From Marthasterias glacialis (taxonomy: Eukaryota > Echinodermata > Asteroidea > Forcipulatida > Asteriidae), in contig OU452227.1 of the NCBI GenBank assembly GCA_911728455.2, forward strand, positions 17,500,110 to 17,564,109: a stretch of DNA of 64,000 nt, in the 5' to 3' direction. The notes under the pieces are model-generated. The model had not been told where the DNA came from and ran no database searches. It worked only from the letters and a program-made list of their open reading frames with translations. The first letter of the stretch is position 1. Every line of letters starts with the position of its first letter. A program made the translations under genes and the position numbers. Of the stretch, positions 12,894 through 25,300 are shown in pieces.

Positions 12894-12899
12894 TTTAAT
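12894..12899 (-). terminator. Candidate polyadenylation signal for the meteorin gene
   Basis: ATTAAA on the minus strand, about 130 bp past the meteorin stop codon. It sits at the edge of a (TA)n run, so it could be chance. Confidence 0.3.
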
Positions 12900-13029
12900 A
12901 TATATATATGTACAATATATTCTTCTGCTTTTGAAACTGGCTTGCTGTGGTGCAACTCTGGAAGTCGATTGACTTCAACTCGTAATGGAAAAGTTTTGTT
13001 GGCGAATTAACACTCATCTCCTTGGCATA

Positions 13030-13379
13030 TTAGAGTTTTGTGTGCCTCTTGTCATGGCCCAACTGGATGATCTCATCCATGTCACACTCATTCAGCCCAT
13101 TCTCCGTAAAGTCCATGGCTATTCTCCGTGCCTGTGAGTATCTTGGGGAGCATCCAAGGTGAGCCTGTCCAAGCACAAGGCTTCCCATCATTAAAAAGTG
13201 TCCCTCTCCCCATTGTACGCCGCATCTTAAAGGTTTGACCACAACACCAGAATAACGACTGTGGGAAGCCGGTGTGAAGATGTGATCTCGCTGTCTGAAC
13301 ACATGACTAATAGAGAGGTCAATGTAGGCTTCTTGAGATATACTATCGTGCATTACATCACGCATGCTGGACTTGACAG
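13030..13379 (-). CDS. METRNL: Meteorin exon 4 (C-terminal NTR-like half, stop)
   Basis: It encodes residues 216-330. The acceptor is TTTTTCTGCAG|CTGTC. It contains YIDLSISHVFRQRDHIF, LRCGVQWGEGHFLMMG, QAHLGCSPRY and the last conserved Cys in LNECD, the family's NTR-like C-terminal half. Translation continues about 17 residues beyond that Cys with a polar tail (GHDKRHTKL) before the stop. Confidence 0.93.
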
Positions 13380-16300
13380 CTGCAGAAAAACAAAGTATTC
13401 AAGAACTGATAAGGAAAGTTGATTACGATGGTCACAAGTTTGTGAATGAAACCAAAATAGCAGCATCCCCTGTTAATTTGAAACTACATGCACATGAGCA
13501 CAATGAATACCTATATCCTACACATGACCATGATCAGTTTGTTCTCAATTACTCTCTAAATGTAATGAGTGAAAATTTCACTCTCTCGCCCGAGTGGTGT
13601 CAATTTTGCTTTTTTGAGAGTGAATCTCACTGTATATCACCCTTTTTAAAGTGAATTGGAGCAAACTTCATTATAAATCAAGTTAAAATACCCATCTTTC
13701 ACTATGAGAAGAGTTATCTGCATTACGCTCCCTACGATACAGACAGTGCAAAATAACTTTCTAAGCTTTGCACGTTAAACGTTGGAACATTGGATATAGG
13801 ACACAGAAACGCTATATTTTGCCGTTTTCCACTCGCGCTTGTGTGATAACTTATATTGTCTGCCAAAGGGTCTTTGCAAGAGTGGTATGGCAGACAAAAC
13901 GAGTGGTATTTCATTCTTTTACATTATTCAGAGAGTACACTTGATACATGTATGTGGTATGTTGACTTGAGGAGTGTACCTTGAACAGGTACCAGTATAT
14001 TCATACTGTGTTTTGTGGTTTAGAGCCAGAGGCTTTTAGGAGACGGATATGCTTTACACACACATCCATTTCCCTTACGAGCCTCAGCAGACATTGTACC
14101 AGTGACTAGGAATGTTTGATTCCATACCATAGAGCAAGGATTCCACAAAGCAATACAATACCAAGCTTCATGTGGAGCCTACTTGAATTGATTGCGATTC
14201 AACCAGAACCACCAGTCATATAAGTATACCATTGAGCTTTATTGCCCTCCAGAATTCAATAATGCTTTCAGTTCTTAAGTCCAACTAAAGTGCCCACTGC
14301 AAGACCCAAACAAACCATCACTGTAAAGTTACATGTCAGTCTATACAAGCTTGTAATCTTTAACATCATAGACATGCAAAATCTAATTTACTAAACCTGG
14401 TGTACAGAAATACAAACAAAAATATATTAAAGTACCTGTAAAAAGGTAGGTTTCGTAAATCTGTACTTAGCAAGAAATGTTTCAAAGTTGGAGGTAAATT
14501 CAGATTGGTCTTTCAACACATGGAATTTAACTCATCAAGTAGTCTGTATAAGAAATTGTAACTACTTGTGAACTGCAGATGTGTTGAAACTAAACAAGGT
14601 GGCTGTTGCAGCTGGGGAGTCAAGCTGTGCAGAAAGTGAAACAGTACCCAGTAGTCTTATTTTAAGACCCATCTCCAGCAGAGTGGAGTGGGGTGTGATT
14701 TGAACAGTCCATGGAGAATAGAAGTAGCTTGTTGTGATGTCATTGATACATGGTTTCATCAGTGCAAGTGGGTAAATTTAAGTCAATAAAATCTGACTCC
14801 CAAGAGGACCAGAGCATATCTGGTTGACCATATGGTGGGCGGTGTAGTGATACTCTTGAGAGGAAATGCAGAAAATCGATGTAGAGATATATGGGACCTT
14901 TTCCATACCTAGGCTTAGACCGTGTCCAAATTGGGGGCTACAGCTACGGCTGGACCTTCGCGTCCTCATGCAATGAAGTATAGGATGCCCATAGCAACAC
15001 ACTTAGCAAGAGCAACAGCTAACCGAGCTGCCAGTAGGGATATGGGCTTTGCCTCTGTCTCAGGCTTGGGTTTATCATCAATTTTGGAGCAGTGTGCATT
15101 TTGCATGGTGTTTGAACATCAAATGAAGCTTGAGCCTAAGCCGTGGTTTGAAGAAAAAAAATGACCAAAAGCCTGGGTTTCCTAAGAAAAGAGTACAATG
15201 TCAAAGTCTTTTTTGCAAAACCTACCACTGAAGTGTCAACTTTGTTTTTAACACACTTATCTTCTATTATGCTGTAGTTTTTACTGACTCAATAAACCAG
15301 ACTGCGATGACTGTCAGTGTCATATAATGTCAGTGACTTTCTACTTATTTCAACCATGCTGTTTTGTTAAGCAAATCTTTTCACACGACAATCCGGAACT
15401 CTTTTTCATAAAAACAATAAGATTCATCTTAAGATAAGTTGTTAATATTGTCACAGTGATTTGTATTGTGACATCACACTTTGCTTTATAGCAATTAAGA
15501 TGATTAAAATCTGAAGATCAATCTTGGCTCTTTGTGAAATCGAGCCCAGTGGTCCTGAAACATAACAAAATATCAACATATGAAAACTTACCATAATCAC
15601 TGGAACAGAACGATCTCATAATTTCAGTGTCATTACATGGTTTACAATCTAAAAGAAACAGATAAAGTGGGGGAAACATCATTAATTAGATAAATATTAA
15701 TTAGATTCAATAGACTCGTTATTGTAAAGAACCGTAGTTAACATTTATGTATTGTAACTGAAGTTTCTTGACAATGATTAAGCGCACCCAACAGACTGTG
15801 TAGGTCTCACGTGCACTTTGTTGTTTTACACGTGAAAGAAACAAGATCACACAATTTAACAGGTCCAAACCAAACAACATGCATGAGACTTACAGAATAA
15901 TTACTTGTATAAGAAAATGACTTACTTTCAAAAGTTATTCCCATCAAAACTTTGTTTATAAGTGTAAAATAAATGTATTTCCCCAAAGCAGGTAAATTTC
16001 TTTAGGAGGGTGCATGGAAGCCAATTTCCTGACTGGTATTTCCTTTCAGGGGGGTGTACGGAAGCCAGTCATCCGACTCGCAGACGAACAATGTTCTCCT
16101 CGCTATTTCAAAAAAAAAATGTCTGGGACTGAAAGACCAGCGCACCCAGCACGCAACCCCACTGTATTCAATAATGTCAAACATTCTTGCAAATTAGTGT
16201 GCTTTAAAATAGCATGATGATTTTTGGTCTGAATTTGAGTCTGGTGCTTCATTTGCCAACTGAGGCTCAAAATGTCGTCTGAGAAAAGTTACTGCGGGAG

Positions 16301-19300
16301 GTGGCCTATCTCCTACACCATTGCCCAAAGTTATGATAACTTTCACTCCCCTGTTTATCAACAGTCTGGACTCAGAAGTCATACACACAATGAGTTCTAA
16401 TATGAGGCTTTGAGTTTAGGGTATGCAAGCAGGCCTGAGGAATGGGCCCCTTGTCATTACCTTGGTGCCCCTTGAAATGTTTCAGGAGAAAGTTAGTTTT
16501 CCCATAAAATGTTGGCTGTCTAATACCAGTACAAGCATGATAGTTGGTTGATTTGGAATCTTTACAATGGGAAGTTAAATCACATTGCTTTAAAGAGGAA
16601 CAAGTTCTACTTTGGTGTGTAAATAGTTACAAAAAGATATGTTTGAGTGAAGCGGGTCATAATGGTTATGTACATGTACATGTACATTCAAACACGTTTT
16701 GTACAGCTTCACTTTTTTTCTTTTTTTTTAACCTAGAGTGTAAAGTGATAAGGTATCAATATATCATATCCCAGAGTATGTTGTCTATCAGGAAAGTATA
16801 TCTCTCTGTAATTTGATATTTCAGAGAGCCATGCCAATGGTAGGTTCTACTTTTGAGTGATGGTATCGAATCCAGTGAGTACACTACATGTACAAAAGCA
16901 TTGGATACTCTACATATTTCAGCATTATTGGCTGTTTTCATGTTTACACCAGCCATGACCTTGGGTCTCTTTTTCAGTGTAAGCGTAGCAGCCATAAATT
17001 TCTTTAATGTATAGCTGTTATTCCTAGTATTTTGTGTGGACCCAGTGATCTTTTGACAAGCTACCACATTAAGACACTGCATGTGTTTCCATATATGCAG
17101 GGTGTCAAGGTAATATCAAATGTTAAAGTAGATGCAATGCCTGTACAACCAACATTACAGTCACACTCAATACACACATAAACAAGGTGCAGATGCCATT
17201 AAATCAAAATTTAACACCCCACCTAAAGATTTATGACTGCAGGAAGACTTCAAACATCTGTATTCATTCACACTGCTTTAACAGCAGTATTTTTACCAAA
17301 GCCAAGCAGTAAATTCTCCACATTATGAGCCATTAGGGATATTCACTGTCATAAACTGTCAGATCATGACACGTGCACGATGTTTGTTCAAAATATTGAA
17401 TTACATCTGCATCTGTTACAAACAGGAAAGTTGGCGACCTAATCCCCTACGCCCACCTTTTAAAGGGATGTTGTAGTAATAATAAAACTTGGTCTTAAGT
17501 AGCACTTTATCACACCCCTAGGGGGTATTAAAGCGTTCATTAATGTTTTTTCTGTAAATAGTTTGCAAAGCAGGGAAATAGTCTCAAAACCCCAAAACTA
17601 TATTGACTGGTTAACAGCGCCCTCAAGAGGTTTACAAGGAACCTGCATCCTGAACTTATTTCATTTGACATTTTGGACTGAGGTGTGTTATAAAAACACA
17701 TATGGACATTATTCGGCACTGGCCTTAAAATAAGCAGAGCTGTTTGTTAACTGTGAGACCCATTTAAGATAGCACCTGTGTAGGGGTTTACAAGGTACTG
17801 TGGTGCAATCTGCTGCCAACATAGCCACAACTGATAAGTGCACAGTGTTCTTTTACATGCATTACATAACACACAGGACCTATGGTTTTGTGTCCCCATC
17901 CAAAGGATGAAGCAATATTGGTTAAATGCCTTGCTTAAGGACACAAGTGTCAGGACCAGGAATCAAACCCACGCTCTGCTGATCAGAAACACCAGAGCTT
18001 GAGTCCAGTGCTCTTAACCACTTGGCCACAACACACCATTAATAGTAGAAAAAGATAGAAAAACACTACTATAATTAACACCCAACAACATTTTAACCGG
18101 GTTGCCACCGGGATTCTGTGTTTTTGTCCGGTCCCCCTGGCGGGGTTCTTTTGGTGGAATTGCCGGAATCTTTTTTTCTTTGAAAGTACCGCTGGCAAAA
18201 AGAAACCCATGACGGTGGTGGAAGCCTCTCGATGCCTCATAATCCCCTTCTTGGAACAAAAGGACAAAGGATCTATAATTGGGGATTACATAAAAACCAC
18301 CTCTCAATGACCTCAAAATTTGAGTATATTATTCAAGACCATTTTTTTGTCCTTGTGTGGGTGAAACAAAGCGCTAGACGGCGCGTCTGTGGTCTGTGCA
18401 CGCTTCGCAGTTGAATGACCGGGCGACCTTTGCTCCGGTGGTCCGAAATTACATAATGGTTTCTTTACACTGCTTCCGTTCCAGGCAGGGGAAACATTTA
18501 CGTGTATTCACGTCATCTGGTTTGAACTGGTTAAAGCAGATAAACGTGGTAAAAAAAAATGGCAACAATTATTTGCACTTTCTTAATGAAATACAAATAT
18601 CTCTCACTCTCTTTCTCTCTCTCAATGAATACTGAAAAGAACATTAAATATTTACATTAAAATTCCCCCTTTTCAAAGATAACATAAACAAACATTCCTA
18701 TAACGGTACATGCATACAACCGAGAGAAAGGAAAGTGAAAACAAAAATTATATTGTCATGAGAATCAACATATTCACTGTTATGTTATCCACTTGGTTGG
18801 TGAATAACTACTCTGTACACATTCACTTTATCAAGAACTCATGCTGGACAATTTCTTGTTTTATTTCAGCATAGAGTGAGGAGATTTCAGCTACATGTTG
18901 TCTATTTATTTCTACTGTTGTTTTCTACGAGCTACAATAGTGTTGTGCACCCTCTGGTGCCTGAGATGTCGGCCTCTCCTCATTGATGGAGAAACCACAT
19001 GCTTTCCTTGGAGACTAAAAAGGCCTTTTCACACTTTTAATGTCTGATCTGTTCGCGAAATCTACACCGGTGAACTCTGTAATGACTCGGTAAAATTTCA
19101 ATACATTCAAATATGCTCTGCTTTCACACTGCCTCTGTGCGAAATCAGCTTGTGCGCACACGAGGAGCTTTCGACCTGTGTATTGTGCGATTGTTCACAC
19201 TGCTAGGGTCCTACGTGAAACCAAGTGGAAAACTCCCACACTGCATTGTACCACAACGTGTTTGCTGCTTGCTGGATGGCGCCATGAACTCAATGCGGAT

Positions 19301-22300
19301 CGAAAATGAACCCCAGAATGTTCACACTATGGCTTTAGACACATGTTTGAATTTCTGACATGGATCGACAGCTCTCAACCCACCTCCTGACCAGGGTTGG
19401 TTTTGACACGGATCAAGAGCTCTACGGAGATCAACGTTGGAGTGCAATGTTTTAGTGTGAAAAGGTCAGACAAACTTACAAAGATTGGACCATGTCCAAC
19501 AAGGACACTTTTTGTAGTGTGAAACGGTCTTTAGTGTCCAGTTATTACTGAACCACTGACTGACCCTCATACCCACTATATTCTTACAAGATGCCAATAA
19601 TTACCAGAGTGGAATTCAGTTATATAAACAAAATATGGGTGAAATAGATGTAGTTACTACATCAGACATCACATTCACTTTTGATCAAAGGTTCTGCAGA
19701 TACTTCTTGCATTCTCAGTCTTCCTGCATGACAGCAAAAGCATGTTTCTTCCCAACCTCCCTGTTTCATAAACTAACAAGCACAGTCACTCGATCAAGAT
19801 GTGCAGGCTTAGGGCTGTAGGAAACATCGTATAGAGAGCAGGTAAAACGAAGAGTGAGATGAGAGTGAAGGAGGGGCAATCTGGCGGCGGTGATATTAAA
19901 ATCAAAAGAAGTGTAACAAATGCACAGGCATTGAAGTGAATGCACCAAAATGCTTCACTTTAACACTTCAAACTACCAAAAGGTTTTTCAAACAAATGCA
20001 ATAACATTTCATAAGCAATGAATTACATAAAATCTTGATCAAAAGATGATTCATGTGAAATTTCAGGCCTGAAGGTCATCATCTTTCTCTCCAAATAATC
20101 TGACAATCGCTCAGTGGGGTGGGATGACCTCGGTTTTGTGGCGATGATTAAAACCACAATTCCAAGCAAGTGGAGTACTCTCCATTCTATTCAAAACTTT
20201 ATTTGCTTTGCCTTCTCAAAAGCCATTGGTACAAATTGTATCATTTAACCCTGAATTAACTTTTCTCAGTTCAGATTTTTAAATAGTTTTCTTTATAAAT
20301 ATTATGACCTTTTTGTGACTTAACAAGTGGATTAATATTTGCCAAAGTCCCTTCAAGGATGGGCAGTGTACAGAAACACAAGTGTTGACTAGATTGTGGG
20401 TCATATTGTACATGAATATAGACCTTTTCGTCCAATCTGTGTTGAAATCTACATGGGTCAACTCTGTGTTTCAACGTGGTTCAGACCCGCTCGCTTTCAC
20501 ACTAGCTCTGCGCGGATTCAGCTTGGATCGAGAGCTCCCAACCCACCTCAAGACCAGGCGAGTACTGTACACGGGTCAATGCCAGATTGAAAAGTTGTGT
20601 GAAAAGGTCAGACAAACTTACAACACAAGAGATTTGTTATAGTATGAAAACGCCTTTATACTCACTAACAGTATAAATCTTTCTTTGCTATTTGAAAGTT
20701 CAGATTGTCTGAAACTTTAAAACAAACAATCATTCAAATCGCAATTTAAAGCATCATGGACAGGCAGGATTTGTACAGCTCAATGGAAGAACTCTTAAAA
20801 TATTTCACTTTGTGGAGACAGCAGTTAGCACTGTCTAATGTTAACTGTTGGGATGAAGAAGGGGCACATCTCATAACTTGTTCAGCTATTATTTCTTGAA
20901 TCTATATTATCTCTTGAATTTATATGGAAATTATGACAGAAAATGAAAAATTTCTCATAAGACCAGCGTAGTACTTTACATGTATCTTGCCTGCCAGAAA
21001 GGCCCTGGAATGTACAAGGTCAGTCTTTTTGTAAACAAAGGTTACATGTATTGCAGGGTTCTCCCCAGGATTTTTAAAAATCCGGGAGGGGGGGGGGATT
21101 CTAAAAGTGCGGCTGAAGCACGTTGAATTGAAACAGGGTCCTTAAAATGTTTTAATTGGATATTTTCGTTTGGTTCTAAAAGCTCTACTGTGCAATCTCG
21201 AGCAATTTAAGTGGTGTGTGTGAATTGGCCGTAATTCCTGCGTATTGGCCCGTAATTCCTGCTTACCAGCCCGATACACTAGCTTGTGTATGGAGAGCAC
21301 CATGCATTGTCTGTACACTAAACATTGAAACATCTCGTTAAAATAAAGAAATTTAAGTCTGAAATTAGCTGCAGCATCTTGTCATTCAAGACTTAACCTA
21401 CCTGTAGGTTGATTTGAATGCACAAGGTGAGGTGGTTTACATGGATTAATATTAGGAGTTTCCTTCTTTTGAACATGTCCTTACATTCCATAACAATCAG
21501 CATGTGGCACAATGCCAAATGCCTTCGCATTACCGGAACCTGTATTAAAATGTAAAAGAATCCTGACAGTACATGTATGCGCTCTCTACAGTAAAAGAAA
21601 CTGCTGGCCGGAGAAAGAAAAATTAGTTACACAACTTAAATTACCATTAACTTGGCAAACTTAAGTTTTTTTAGTTACAATAATTTGAGTTGATTCATTT
21701 CATATTTTTAGTATTTTTGTTTTAAATCACTCTAAAAAATTTCATCAAAATTGACAGGAAAATGTACCTGCATTTTCCATCCATTTTTTTAATGAAAGTT
21801 GAGAGTAATTAAAAAACGAATTATCCTATACAATTCAAATTATTTTCAGTATAAACCTGCATGTCCTGCACATTCTTGGGTGGTTTCAGCATGGTAAAGC
21901 AGTTTAAGTGATGGTTGGTAAGTGGAATTTATAAAACAAATAATTTTGTACGTGCAAAGAGTGTAACCTCTTTACCCCTTTCCCTCAAGGGCCTAAAAAT
22001 GTTGCCTTTTTTGCTTTGATTTCCAAGAACATTGTAAAGTTTATACAAAACTTAAGTTTTTAATCAATTGATGATGATAAAGTTTTGTATATTAAATCTT
22101 ACCCATCATAGTTGGCTGCCCCTTCCCTTTCATACAAGAAACTCCATGGATGCGCTCGTTTGAATGGCTAGATTTAATCCTCATTGATTTGAGACTTGGT
22201 TGTACACATGACAATAATGATTGGTCCTCACAGCTGTGTCAGTCACACACACAAAAAAAGCTTGGGATTTAACAGATGCCCATCCTTGCTAAAACATTTC

Positions 22301-25300
22301 AACCCCCCCCCCCCCAACACACAGGCCCAGTGACCTTGCTTATCTAAGGGCATTGAACATTTGTATTTCAAGGGGCACTAAGACAATGACCAGGGGCATA
22401 GAGGAAATTGCCTTCATTGCCTCCATAAAGTACATTTATCAGGCCCAAGGAACTCAGAGGAACTCGGTTAAAACAGTTGCATGTACTTTTCAATTGTTTG
22501 GTAGTGTTAAAATTTGAAAGTATTAACCCAAACCACCAAACTCCAACAGCATGATTAGTGTTCGATTCTGTTGGACTGCTTTACATACCATTATAATCAA
22601 AGTCAAACAGTTTGGCTGTTGAGTTACCATTATGGTGTTGGACTTTGTTGGGGTGAGGAATGATCCTAGTAAATAACCCTTGGGGATTAGGGTTAAATTA
22701 AATTCCAAGAAATGATGTTGACAATCTGCCCAGCCTAACTAATAATAGCAAGTTACTTTAAAAAATATGGCATATCTCAGCATCCACAACTACATGTAAT
22801 TGGGATACAATCAATCGTGTTCAGGTTTCTATTCATTTGCACATTCTTGTACACACTGCACAGCAAAAAAGTTACCATTAATTATTCAGTATTTTCCAGA
22901 ATCAACCCTGGTGGAATGTACTGATTAATCTGATTCTCATCGATTTATTTGACCTGTTCTACTAACAGTTGGTTCACAAACAAAAGCTTGTTATTTATCA
23001 CAGGTATTATGAGACAGCATGGGGGAAACTGTTCGACAAAACATCCTTTTGTTCAGGTTTCCACATCTGGACAAATTGATGCAATGATTGAAGGGAGGGG
23101 GACCATATGCCTACTTGATTGTTAAGTTGTTCTGTTCCATCCATAAAGCCCCTTTCATAATTTCTTCATGTTTGGGTGATCACAGCAGGAAATGAGAATA
23201 ATTAAATCCAAATTGATTTAGGCATTCTGCCTCTATTGATTGGATTGAGCATGCTGCGAGGAATCCTTATACTGGGACGACCGATGGTGTCTGGATCCAT
23301 ACCTTGGCTGCCACAGCCCGTATTGACACCAACAAATGTTGGGATATTAGTCCCATCTTTTTATTAACTCCCGTGGGAAACCTGTGCTTACCAGTGGTGT
23401 AGCCAGCAACTTTTTTAAGGGAGGGGGGGGGCAATTTCAGGTAAAATTGACTGATTTAAATAGAAAATTTCAGTGTCCAGAGGATGACGGCAGTGGGTGT
23501 GCGGCAGCTGCCTCTTTTTTCCCTTTTATTGTCCACAGCTGCAAAGAGGGCGTGCACGGTAGACACAGACAGCACTTGTACTTGGAATTATCTGTGTTCT
23601 AGTTTGATGGTGCTAAACATAACTGTATACAGTACTAAATAATCCGAAGATCAACAAGTTAAGAAGGGCTAAATGTGATCTGTACAACCATGGATCTTAA
23701 GTTAGACATTAGAGGAATAATCAGGTCTTACTTAAAGCTTTTGACAATAAACCAGTTGCCATTTGATTCTTTGGCTTTAACAGGCTTTAAAATGCTATTC
23801 ATTATTACCAGATCGACGAAGACAGTATTCCCCTGGCTGATGTACTGAGCATGGTGGTAAAGATTCAATTTGATGATTGAGGTGTAATTTACGCAGCCAG
23901 CAAACTGACATAAATGAAGCTCTCCAACAATCTACTCATCCAAATTGTGAGTTCTTGATACACAGACGTCAAGGAAAAAGCTCAAAATTACTCAAAATTA
24001 ACATTTTTTGTTTAGTAGGATGTCAAATCTTCACAGCCAGGTGGTGACATTGGCAAAAAGTTGAGCGAGAAAGTTAGCAGTATGGGCTGCCCCAAGTTTG
24101 ATTGGGAAGGGCAGACACTGGTTGTAGAGAACCCTGTGTTTGTATGAATTTTATTTTGTTTTGTAAAATCAATGGCAAACTTGTAAAGAATACAATGTGG
24201 ATGGAATTCACCATATCAGCACCAACTCACTATTTTGCTTTTATGTAATTTTAACCAAGACGAATTACAAACTCAAATGGTGCCTGAAAGATCTACTGAA
24301 TAAATTAATAAATGACAAAGTATACTTTAGAAATGTTGATGCATGTTTGTTTACTGGGTAATGGGTATTATGGTCTAAAATTTTTGGAAAGAAGCCAATC
24401 CAAATATTTGGATGAAATAATAGGTTCAAGAATGTGTACAAAATAGTATTTTACATTTAGGCATATGTTGTTGATAATTTTGAATGCAGGATGCTGAGTT
24501 TTCAAGTTGTTTGTAAGTTTGTGATCAGCAAACTGAAATGGCATGTGGACTGGTGGGTGGCATAAGTATCCGGCAGAAAGTGTAGTAATTGTTTTTCATA
24601 ACAAATACCACATGTCATTGTCCATGTAGAAAGTACCATCCTTTATTAATTGCAGGCAAATGTCTTCTGTGTGTTTATTTTCTGTAAATGCATGACAGGT
24701 GCTGGCTTTGCCCCACAGTGCCCGACAATGAACTTTCTCTAACAAAGAGCCTTACTCTTTACATGATAATAATAATACTGTAACCTTTGGCAGTGCAGCT
24801 CCTGCGTTAATCTCCTTGTTTTGTTACCACTGCTTATTTTGTTATTTTTGTGGGGTACATGGGATTACAAAAAATTGTTCACTTGATACAGTGGGTAATA
24901 CATGTACCCAGTCGGCTTAAGCATAGTTAGGGTGTTGCATGGGTATTACAGCAACAACGAATAAAATAAAGCCTGACACAGAAGTTTAGTTTGGCTTGAA
25001 CTTGGCCTTCATTCAACCTACTTCTGTATTACAACCATCTGACCCCATCTCCCTATTATTAAAGTGGGAAAGTGAAGAGTGACATTATGCCATACATGTT
25101 TGATGCGGTGTCAGTTCCATATTAATGTGATGCTGGGATCCTTGTGCTATCCTAACTTGTATCGTTCTTAGTTTCCTTGGAAGTCAACAGTCCTGTGAAC
25201 TGGTATTGCATAGGCAATATTATCCAATAAAACACAACAACCACCACTTCTCCCAAAAAACTCACAGTCGTACTCCCGGGTAAAGATAAGCCGTCATGGC

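Larger units (their letters stand above)
13380..15591 (-). other. Meteorin intron 3 (2.2 kb)
   Basis: GT-AG intron. It contains the long MITE copy at 13550-13937 and the GATTTCAC-ended MITE at 15391-15556, which stops only about 35 bp from exon 3. The short open frames in it have no family features. Confidence 0.85.
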
